A stretch of 12,301 nucleotides of DNA from Euperipatoides rowelli (taxonomy: Eukaryota > Onychophora > Udeonychophora > Euonychophora > Peripatopsidae), in assembly GCA_003024985.2 (NCBI GenBank), contig PXIH01S0070021.1. One strand, 5' to 3'. The notes beneath the pieces were generated by a model. It was given only the letters and a program-made list of their open reading frames with translations. It did no database searches and was not told the origin of the DNA. Shown here one piece after another: positions 1 through 10,600 of this stretch (position 1 is its first letter; every line of letters begins with the position of its first letter). A program made the position numbers and the translations under genes.

Positions 1-823
1 GTCTCTGAGTTTCCTTTTGTTTGTTGTCATTACTAATAGCCTAGGGTAAGCGTGGGAAATAGTATCCGGCCTTAACCACTCTTCCACAGCTGTTTTCCAT
101 TAGTATTATTATCCTTACCAAGACAACCCTTATCATAGTATAAGTTTATTCTTATATGTTTTATAATATTATTATTAGGCCACCTTAAATTCAAAAATTT
201 GATAAATATGGTAGCCTATACCATAGACATAATTATCCCTGCATATGTGCAAAAAAAAATCATTAGATATTCATGTAAACCATTTTAAATTCATTTTTTC
301 TTCATTTCTAAACGATATTTAAAAAAAAAAACGATTTTTTTTTTGATGTGTGGAGTGGTAGCAGGCTAGCAGCCACATTTTCGGAAAATAGGTGGAGTGG
401 AATGGGTTAAAATAATGATAAAATTAAAGTTTCTTTTTTCCCTCCCTTTTTTTTTTTTTGCTTAAAACTTATTAAATCAGGCTGAACTATAAGCAGTATA
501 TTTTTAATGTTTTCATATATTTTATATTGTACAATATTTTTTTTATTGGGAATTTTCTCAAAATTAAAAACTTAAAATTTATATGTTTTTAATTTTGATG
601 TTTATTTTGTCCCTATTGATTTGTTTACTTACTTTGTCTTTAAATGTTTAATACACGTTGGTATTAGATTCTAATCTTCTATTTTTGCCACATACAAAGG
701 TGGATTGTGAGAATGGTTCACCTAAAAAAAGTATCTCACATATTAAAAATAGGTTGGGTACTACTGCTGTATTTGACATTATATAACTCACATACTGTAT
801 ATAACACACAATTGCTTTATCGC
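1..823. other. TBL3 intron, left part, no gene seen
   Basis: This is A+T-rich intron DNA with many homopolymer A and T runs (for example 320-330, 333-342 and 450-460). No exon-like WD40 reading frame is found on the minus strand and no clear cellular gene on the plus strand. A slightly more complex stretch at 345-410 is unexplained. Bases 40-112 resemble 10704-10775 weakly (see findings). Confidence 0.6.
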
Positions 824-1202
824 CAGAGGCATAGCAAGGGGGGGGTGGCGACCTGCCCCGGGTACCACCACAGGGAGGTGGGGTGCAAAAAAAAATATTT
901 AATTTTAGGGGGAGGTGGGGTGGGGTGTGAGGGTGCATGGTTGGGTGTGAGGGTGTAGGGTTGTAAGCAAGGGTGCAGGGTTGGTTGGGGTAGGGTGCGT
1001 TGTTTTAGTGTTTATCAAAATGACAGATGGTCAACAAAACATCCAGACACCTTAAAAAAAAAAAAAGCTTCTCAAAATAAGACAGACGGTTCACAAAACG
1101 TCCAGACAACTAAAAAAAAAAAAAAGGTTATCAAAATATTTTTAAAGAGGGTGCCAAAAGTCAGTTCAGTCCCGGGTANCACACAATCATTCTACACCTC
1201 TG
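824..1202. mobile_element. Non-autonomous hAT-like element, 379 bp
   Basis: The left end starts CAGAGGCATAGC and the right end, read on the other strand, starts CAGAGGTGTAGA, matching at 9 of 12 positions. The flanks are TTTATCGC (816-823) and TTTATAGC (1203-1210), an 8-bp target duplication with one difference. CAGAGG ends, a G-rich left arm with CCCGGGTACCAC, and 8-bp duplications are typical of a widespread group of short hAT elements in invertebrates, from general knowledge. Inside are a G-rich block (904-999) and a two-copy tandem repeat with long A runs (1015-1130). No transposase is encoded, so it would have needed an autonomous relative to move. It sits in a TBL3 intron. I am sure of the ends, less of the superfamily. 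Confidence 0.8.
1015..1130. repeat. Two-copy tandem repeat of about 58 bp with A runs
   Basis: Copies start at 1015 and 1072 with TCAAAAT. They share the core ACAGAYGGTYMACAAAACRT followed by CCAGACA and a run of 13-14 A. A third partial start, TCAAAAT, is at 1131. The period is 57 and then 59 bp. The repeat lies wholly inside the hAT-like element and probably belongs to its family structure. Confidence 0.8.
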
Positions 1203-1210
1203 TTTATAGC

Positions 1211-1400
1211 TAAATGTTACTATAAAGCATTTACAGTATATACTTTAAACATACTGATGTAATCAAATTGTAGAATCATAGAATATTACAGAAAAATTAT
1301 ATTAGAAGATATAGAAATGCAAATACTGTATTGTCTTCTCATTATTCTTAACTTGATATTTTATGTTAATTTTATATAACCCATATACAGTATATTTTAC
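1211..1400. other. TBL3 intron between hAT-like element and exon E
   Basis: A+T-rich intron DNA that holds the donor side of exon E. It contains three copies of the heptamer TACAGTA/TACTGTA, near 1232, 1324 and 1386. Nothing else is seen. Confidence 0.6.
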
Positions 1401-1605
1401 CTTGGCAGTTTTGTCTAGAGATCCAGTTGCAATAAGTTTATCATTTGGTGACACTACAACAGAATTAATATCTTTATCATGTGCAATAACTGTACTCTTG
1501 TTATTTAAACTCTGAACAGTATCTGAGCTAAAATCACATGATGAAAGTTTCCATATTTTTAAAGTTTGGTCTTCACTACCAGAGACAATGTATTTGTTTT
1601 TTAAT
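1401..1605 (-). CDS. TBL3: TBL3 exon E (most 3' exon in the window)
   Basis: This 205-bp exon gives one base to the split Arg codon and then 68 residues. The WD strand NKYIVSGSEDQTLKIW is followed by a Ser/Asn-rich loop of about 20 residues (SSCDFSSDTVQSLNN). The most conserved stretch of the protein comes next: AHDKDINSVVVSPNDKLIATGS and then LDKTAK, which in the family continues with LW in the next exon. The acceptor is TTTTTATTGCAG and the donor CCAAG then GTAAAA (phase 0). The next exon should begin with LW and was not found in 1-1400, so it lies off the left edge. AHDKDINSV and PNDKLIATGS are the best evidence that this is TBL3 and not another WD40 protein. Confidence 0.95.
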
Positions 1606-4600
1606 CTGCAATAAAAATTTAAAATGAATAGTTTTTGAATGATTTTTTTTTGTAATTCTTTGACATATAAATTTTATCAAAGGTTGGTGTGGAAATAGTA
1701 TAACAGATTAACTATATTAAAATTATCTAAGCATTCAACAGAAAAATTATAATTACAAACATTTTATTTTAATACAATAATTAATTTATAATTGAAAAGT
1801 GCAAATTTCCTAAAAAAAAATTGGAACTTTGCAGATAACTGTTGAAATATTAAAAAGGACTTACGACAATTCAGATTTTGGCTTAAATAGTGCAAAACAA
1901 AAGGATCTAACTTCATTTCTAAAATAATGCTAAAGTTTATATAGAATAATAAAGTAAATCATGACTCAATTTTAACAGTAGTCCTGTAGCCAGAGACTAC
2001 CAAAAATTTGGGTGGCCTACTAAATTTGTATGGCTTGTGATCTACACCCATCTAATAATAAAAAAACTTTCATTTTTGCATACATTTAGAGAAAATAAAA
2101 AAAATTTATTAATTAAAAACTAGTTTTCCAAAAAATGTTTAAAATAACATATTTAAATCTTAAAATATATAATTTTGTTGTACTTTTAAAAAAAAAAAAA
2201 AAAAAACATAACAAAATCAATATTTTATTAATTCTTACCTTGTACAAGATATAGAAGTTACAGGACTGGTGTGACCTTGTGCTATACCTACACAAGTCAC
2301 AAGACTAGACTCTTCATTCATCAACCACAATCTAACAGTGCAGTCCTACAATTTGTAATAACTTTAGTGATATTAAATATTATAAATAGAGTATAATATA
2401 CAGAGAATATAACAAATTAAGCAAACCTTTGAGCTGCTGACCAACGTAACCATATCCTTGAATACTTCTAAAGCTAAAATAATATCTGAATGGCCTTTAA
2501 CAAGTTGACAAGCCAAGCTTTTTAGGGTATAAACTTTAATGTGAGGACTATTAGTAGCCACCGCTATATGAGTGTCTTTCTCACCCATAATACGCAAATC
2601 TAGAACTTCATCATTGTGACCAATAAACTAAAAAATAAAGAAACATTTGAGAAACAATAATTTTAATTTGTTCATTATTTAAAAATTTAACTAGTGTATT
2701 ACAGATTGTTTAAATAAGATTAAATATTGTACAATTGTAATGGTTCTTCCCAAATATTAAGAATAAACTTTAACATTATTATTACATTTTAATAGTGATA
2801 AAAGAAAAAGCACATTCAAGACCCCCCAAGAACCGAAAGAGAAAATATTAATTAACAACTAGCTAAGGGACTTAACAAAATAATGGGAATTTATAATTAA
2901 AATTATTTTTATTAATTTTATACTTTTTAAATCCTTTAAAAAATATACGATTAGTAAAAACAATAATCACCACTAAGTCTCACATCAAAAAGTAATGTAC
3001 CCTATGGAGGTAGAGGCTGTCACAATTACAATAAACACAACAAAGAAAAAGTTGCTAATATTAAATTTGATTGCCATTTAAAAAAACATCACATCGTACT
3101 GTATTTCTATTTATTTTTATAGAAGAATCAAACAATGGAATAAGCTTCCTTTTGAGGTTGTGAATGCAGTTGGTGTCAATGATTTCAAAAATAGATTGGA
3201 TCGATATATGAGATTAAGTAATAACAGTAACTCCCATATTTAAGTTTCTTTATTTTTGTTTTGGTGTCAAAAGATTTAATCTTATTCACCTAAAGCTTAC
3301 ATAAATATCACCAACAAAAAACAGATTTAGCTGTTAAGAAACATGTTTACTTATATTTCATTTTGATAATCTAAGATTTACTTAATCTAAGGGTGATTTC
3401 ATATTTTCTTTCACACATACTCTCTTGAGGAAAATCCCAATATGATAAGTTTTAAAACCCTCAAAAATACTTTCTGATCTGCATAGAAGTGCTAATTTAA
3501 TCTTACTTTAGCTATGCCTTTTGAACACATATTGAGGAGGGAAAAGAATTGCAATAATTCTATATTTTTTTTTTAAAAATAAATAAAGAAAAGTCCTTTA
3601 AAAATTGTCCATGAATGAAAACTTGGTTTGAACTCTTGGTTGTTAGTCTAACGCAGTGGTAGTCAACCTGGTTCCTACCACCCATCAGTGGGTGATTCAA
3701 ACTTTCAGGGTGGGCAGTGGGAGCTTTTGTTCTTCCTCCATATATCAAATACATTGCTAACAACTTTGCGGGGTGAGTTTGTATTAATGGAGATGCAGTG
3801 ATTCTTTAAATTTAAATTATCTATGTATAAGCATACATAAAATATAAATAAAAAGATAAATTTACATATTTTTTACAAACCCTCCCCTCTAGAAATTACT
3901 TTGCACATGCGCTAAATTGAATAACTGCGGCACTGGTGGGCAATAAGAAAATTTTACCATCAACAAACAGACAAAAGTGGGTGGTAGGATTAAAAGGTTA
4001 ATGACCCCTGGTATAATGCAAGGCTATGAGGAGAATGACTATGACAATCATCTATTGGAAACTCGGTGCATGGAGTATATTGTGAAAAAAATTTGTTTCG
4101 GAAAAGATTCCCAAATGAAGGCAATAGTAAGGAGGGCCATTTTATATGGGGTCTATTTTGCTATGCCATGTCATTTATATAGATAATTAAAATTCTATTG
4201 TTCGACACGTGGAGATTGGCACCATGCAAGTAGCATGTTAAGAAGAGTCTTGATTGAAGCATAATCTGTATGGTTTGAAAGGAATTAAAGCCGAAGTCAC
4301 TACTGCACAGCAGCACATGCCAAAATGAAGGATTACAAACTTAGCCTTAACTATCTTGGCAATTCAGGTTTGATAAAAAATATTAAATGCTCACAGGATT
4401 AAACAGCAATGACCCTACTAATTTTATAATAAATTTACAAGATTGAGTTGAAGTATTTGTAGATAGAGCCATGCATTACCTTAGAACAACTTAAACAGGT
4501 TTCACATACAGTAGTTTCAATTTGATTGAACGCATGCACGAAGATAAAAGTAATTAAATTTTTTCTTGATAAAAATTATTCAAGACCGCATATAAATTTT

Positions 4601-7600
4601 TATAACTAAATTTAAGCTAGTTATTGATACTAGCCTACTCAAAATCTGCAGACCAACAAATTTGCAAACAGCAAGGGGAAAAAAAAACATCCTATTGCTA
4701 TCTTAATTTTAGTTTAGCAAGTGGATTGAACATACAGTACATCACATAATATTGTCACTTACATACCAAAACAGCATATTGTTGCTATCACGCTTAGCTT
4801 GAGGACCTGACACCAACAATCAAAGAAATAGTACAGTAGCTAGAAGAACTTACAAAATAAAATATATATATATAAAAATAAGCCAGAGTATACAGTATTT
4901 CTTGCCAGCCAGAAGAATAACCATTAACAATAATCTGAGTTAGGAACAGCCTTAAAACTTCTTATCCGTTTTATTTACTTTTTTTTTTTTTTGGCAAAAT
5001 AAATTGAACATGTAGCTCTAAAAAAAAATATCTACAAATAATAGTGATTAAAAAAAAAAAAATTGATCCTTCTATCTGCTCTTGTTGAGGCAAGAGCCTG
5101 CATTATACAAAATTAATTCTTATCTGATTACTAATTCAGGAGATGACCGTGTCGGAGCAAATATACAACAACTTTCAACTATGTTAACTGAATGAGAAAT
5201 GCATTTTTTTTATTAATATGTTCAAATGGGAATCACAACTGAAAAAAATAAAACATTTATACCCGAATAATGAGATAAAATACAAATAATATAATTGTGT
5301 AATGAGTTACTGTATACAATAAACTCCAATAATAATAATATTTACACAATTTACACGTCATAAAATAACCTTATGTAAAAATAAATTAATCCTCTAATTC
5401 TGATTGATCAGGTCACAAATAATAAACAAACAAAAAAAAATAAGAATGAAAAAGTTTTTATATTTGTAGAATTGAGACTGAACTCCACACATATGGGTAA
5501 ATGTCTAAAACAATGACCCTATTGTGTAACATGTACTAAAACCTGTGCAATGCGATTTTTTAATATTCTTTACCTGTTATCTTGAATTCTTAAAGGCATT
5601 TTAAAATTGAATGCGTTTTTGAGTAATACATAAACAGAAGTCAAAAAATAATGTGGTCCTGGCTTCTTAAAGACATACTTATAATTATTGCAAGGTGTTT
5701 TGAACGAGGCCAGAAATAATAAAAAATCTACGAAGCAGACTGATCCTAGATACTGTATGTGCAAACTCAAGAAAAATTCTAACAAAGAGGTCTCCTTATG
5801 TTTGAGTAAATTTTCTAAGCTTGAAAAATAAAAAAAAAAGGAAAAATGTACTGTATATTTCATAGGTGATTTATTGTACATTCTATTCATTTTAATTACC
5901 GGTAATGGGAAATTTTCTACATCTCTTAAGTTCCTATTGTAAAATTCAATATAACAATGAACATAATGGAACGTTCATACCTGTTTAAAAAGTTTCAAAT
6001 CTTTAAGTGAATAAAACAAGATATTGCGTTCAAAGGTAACCACAACCACAGTTTCTAATTTCTTGTGAACAGCTGAAAAAATAATGTTTTGTTCAGGGGC
6101 ATCATTTGTCTCACTGATAGCAACTTGATTTAAACTCTCTGTTGAATTATCTTCTTGTTTCTGAGAGTAAACACATTGCGCTGACTGGGAGTTCCAGACA
6201 CGCAAAATTCCTGCAACAAATAATAAATTTAAGAACATTTTTTTTTTAAACAATACATTAAAAATTCAGCTTACAAGGCAATGGTTATGGATTTAATACA
6301 CTAAATATATTGTAAAGATTGGTTCCCCTCATTAAATTACTATATGGTAATGCTTAAATTCTTCTTTTAATAATAGTGTAAGCATGAGAACTATGTGCTT
6401 GCTGAATATCATTCTTAAGTTCATTTACAGTAGGTTACTGAGATTTATTTTATTTAGTTCTCCATCTGCATATTTATAGGGAAGTCTGCCCCATGTAAAA
6501 GGGGCGGCCCTGCACTTGACATTCGCACTCGACTATATAGCGAGTTGAAGCCATTTATGGCTGCCATAGCTGCTGCAATTCACCTTTGTTTTAGTGCTAT
6601 AAATAAGTCTGCAACACTATTTTATTACACAGTGCCTATGTGGGCGAGAAGTTAACGTGCCTCCTAGTCTGGAACATTGTCATGCTTCGAAACCGAGAGC
6701 CTATTGTTTCATGAGTAGCCGAATGATGTTACCCCGAGTAAGCTCATTATTTTTATTATGTATCACCTCAGTGGGTGGTGTGGACTGTTCTTGATTTATA
6801 GTATAAACTAACTTTTTGTTTACAAGTATACCGGTGTCTGCGTAAATTTTATTATTCACATCCTAGTGTCCACCTAGCAAAATCTTAACATTCTTCGCTA
6901 TGAAAATTAAAGACTCATTACAAATAGACTAATGTATATTTTTAAAGGTGTTCATATAAAAGCATAAACCATAGTGTAAACAAAAATTGTCAGGATAAAG
7001 GAAGTCAATCTCCATTGGATTAAAGCTAGTAATCCTATTGTATTATTAAAAGCAAGCAAACTATTGGAGAGCCCTAAATCTGATCTAGAACTTATAAAAG
7101 CCAGCAGAAGCCTTCAATCTGGGTCTTATCAACCCGATTACAAGTGTTGCAATTTATTTTTTCCAGCCCACTCCCAACTGTAAAGTTTGCCAACTTATGT
7201 CCTGAATTTTTAATATTTCCGCTGTTCAAACTAGAAATTCTAATCACTGGCTAGTGCCTGGAGTGCTAGATAAATTCATGCCGGGATTCTTAGTCACCAT
7301 TTCAATGACAGCTAAACTTTCAATATGCCAACCAATATTTTAACATTTCATAGATGCCATTAAGAACACTATAACAAAATATTTTCTACCATTATCATTA
7401 AAGCCAATCCGGCACCTCCTAGTGCCATGTTTAAATTCATATAATCATTTCAATTGCTTGTTTGTACAGTATATTTACTCTATGAAAAAAAAAAAAAAAT
7501 ATCAGTGAACTTTGTTTAGAATAATGAATGACATTTGAATTTAATCTCACGACCTTTTAGCTTTCTTAAATTACTTCACATCCGTTGGTCAAAATGTATA

Positions 7601-10600
7601 TAACCAAGAAACAGATAACCCATTTGATTCTAATAACTAAGAAAACTTTAGGAACCAGGACTCACCATTGATTTCTAAATATAAGGGAAACTGGTTATTT
7701 CACAAATATACTTCAGCAAAACAGCTGCTTAAAATAAGCCATTTTTAATCCTCCCTTTATTATTGACTCATTTAGGGGATAAGCTCTTGTATTACCAGTT
7801 AACCCCTTACAATCTCACCCTCCCCCCTCTAATCCTGGCAAAATTTTGTCATCATGCCCCCCACCCCTCTCAGTACCAAGTTTCTGAAGCGTCCCATAAT
7901 CTATAGCTAGAGTCAATGTTTTGAAACTTTAAACACTTACAGTACATATTAAGTCATGTCATTAATGCATAGGTAACAATAGATTTTTTTTTTTCATCTT
8001 GATAAAAAAAATAGTGTTTTCTATACTCTTTTTTTCTTCTTCCTGATACTTTTCAAATAATTTTCATTAAATATTTATGTAATAATTAATTTAAAAACTG
8101 GTTTTAGTTTGAAAAAAAATAACTAATAATAATTAAAATGCATTTTAAATCATAATATTTCATAATTGGATAAACTGTCCAACGGTATTTTAAAAAAGCA
8201 AAGTAATGAGTAAGATTGAAGCTGAAGGCCGTTACATATAGTCTAGCCTGATCCTGCTCATTTTACATTGTATTGTACATTGAGATTTTGAACCAGGAAA
8301 GGAAAACTTTCAATCTTCCCAGTAGCATAACCTGACAATTTCCTGGTAGTTTTAGATATACCCCCCCCCCCCCAAAACACACACACACAAATATTTGTAA
8401 TATTTTTTAAAATTTGAAAATGGTGAGCCCAAAATTTGTAAAATTCACTACTTTAAATTTTGAATAACAGCTAAATAATTCACAATAGTGAAGTTAAACT
8501 TTATTTGTATCATTTTTTTTTCTTAACCAGATTATAAATACGTAATGTTTTTTGGTGATAGTAGGCCTACACCTTAAAGATTAAAGTTTAAACATTAATA
8601 ATTCTGATAAAAAATACTTACATGTATATAGTGTAAATCAATCAAGTAAAAACGTCCATGTAAATAAAAGATAAAAACAATCTACCAGCGCCACATTGGC
8701 AGTGTTTGGGGAGTAGTTGAGTAAAAGGAACGAGTTATTGTAACTAATTACTTTTTTCAGTAATGGTGCAAGTAACTAGTTACTTTTAAGTTGGAGTATT
8801 TAAGTGGGTAATTAGTTACAAATTATTAAGGAAGTAACTTACCGTTACCATGATTAGTTACTTTTTAAATTTTTGCTAACTTTATTTTTCAATTTACAAT
8901 TATATACTACAGTATTTTAATTAACAATAAAGGCTATCACATACAATAGACATCTGATTTCAATATTTTGCTTCTTGGAAAAAGTTTAGCTAATTCAAAA
9001 GATTTGCTATTTCCTTACGTTTCCTTTTTTTTTAAAAAAATAAAAAGTAAGCTGTCAGAGGGCAATAATATTCCACTCCTTTGCAAGCTTTGCCTTTCTT
9101 AAAAACAAACTTTTAACAACCTAAAGGACTTCATCGAATCTTTGTAAGCATATTCAAGTTAGTATTATTTGTTTTTTTCTGACCTGATTTTTAATTTGTT
9201 TACTTTTAGCAATTACATCCAGGATCTATCACCAACTTAGAAACATTAAATTTATCCTAAAATCATTTGCTTTAGTTAGTCATAACAAAGCAATACTGTA
9301 CTTTTAAGCTAATGTATTATATGCCCAGTGTTTATTTAATTTAATTTAAATAAATCTTATAATTCCATGCAAATTAAATGTAATAAATAATTTATATTTT
9401 ACAGTGTAGTCTGTATGACTACAATTTTATTTACTGTAATTATTATCTATACAAATATTTATGCACCAATAAAGATTGATTGATTCTGATAGGATTACAA
9501 TCTCTGATTTATATGCTAAAATAAATAAATTTAAAAAATTGGGCTACAACTAATTTTTCCACACAATTGTACAAAAGTCTTTGACTTACTGTATTAGCTA
9601 TGTTCATACCAAATAAATAATATTAAAATAAACAGTATTTCTTAAAACAGAAAAAAAAAAATTAAATTTTAAAATTATTGCTTGGGATTGAGAAAGTATT
9701 TGTAATTGTAACTGTAACTAGTTACTTTTTTCTTGAAGTAATTTAGCCTACTTGTAATTAGTTACTTTTTTGGCAAGTAACTGTAACTTGTATTTAGTTA
9801 CTTTTAAAAAGAAACATACCCAACACTGCACATTGGCACAGGCTATCACTAGTAATAGTATAAAAGTGCTGTATAATGTAGATTTAGAATGATCAATTTG
9901 AAATAGGTCATACTGTGCAAGACATAATTTTCATTACAAATTAGTAATTTCTGCTCTTACTGTATATAATTGTAACATGCCCAATTTGCATCTCCAATAT
10001 AAATGCAACCCGGCCATCTTACATGCCTTATCTCAGCAACAGTACCATTACAAATTCTGATATGCTTATGTATTACTAATAATAATAATGATAATATGGC
10101 TGACAGGACATGTTGTCCAACATAAGATACAATAATATGATCAACTGACAGATATTGGTTATGTTACAGTATACTGTATATNATGAGAAACACGATGTTT
10201 TTGTGACCTCTTGCTTCCAGTCTTTAGGCCTTGCTGGCCTAAAGCCTGACTTTCATAACTCACTAACATAAGCTTGGTCTGCACGGACCTATTGTAAGCT
10301 AATGGGCCTACCTATAAAGAAACTCTCAGCCTTATTGCTAATAGGCTACTAAGAACTTTAACTGACAGCGAGATCTTTGTTATTTGCCTGCAACCTGGAT
10401 CCTTCAGGAATGCAGACAAATACTATAAAAAGGAGAGCTCAGTATTGTTCAGGATGTTCCAGCCAGGGCATAGTCCCTGATCATTATCTTTGTGCCAGTG
10501 CAATCCCATTTGTGATACAGATAAGCCAGGAGTGCTTATCTCCTGTTAGCCCATGCTTGGGCAGAAATAATAATCAGAAGAACCAGCAGAAAATATTGTC

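Noticed and set aside
648-1213. Several open frames across the CAGAGG element and its flank, on both strands
   Set aside because: Their Pro/Gly- and Lys-rich translations come from the G-rich block and A runs of a mobile element, and they cross its borders. No protein family is recognisable.
1-1400. Search for the TBL3 exon following exon E
   Set aside because: No minus-strand frame begins with the expected LW strand after an AG, so the next exon must lie off the left edge.
2113-2295. 60-codon open frame on the minus strand overlapping exon D
   Set aside because: It is in a different frame from the WD40 exon and contains a run of Phe from the 19-base A tract. It is a shadow.
3560-3763. 67-codon open frame on the minus strand
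   Set aside because: It crosses the left border of the hAT-like element and is explained by the inverted repeat sequence.
4199-4215. GTTCGACACG as a tRNA-like B box of a SINE
   Set aside because: It departs from the B-box pattern, has no A box upstream, and no SINE ends are visible.
5570-5890. 106-codon open frame on the minus strand
   Set aside because: It lies wholly in the B-C intron, is rich in Phe, Leu and Lys as expected from A+T-rich DNA, matches no TBL3 segment between exons B and C, and those exons already join in frame without it.
7845-7860. ATGATGA on the minus strand as a box C of an intronic snoRNA
   Set aside because: Introns of ribosome-biogenesis genes often host snoRNAs, so I looked. 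No box D CTGA with a terminal stem was found at a proper distance.
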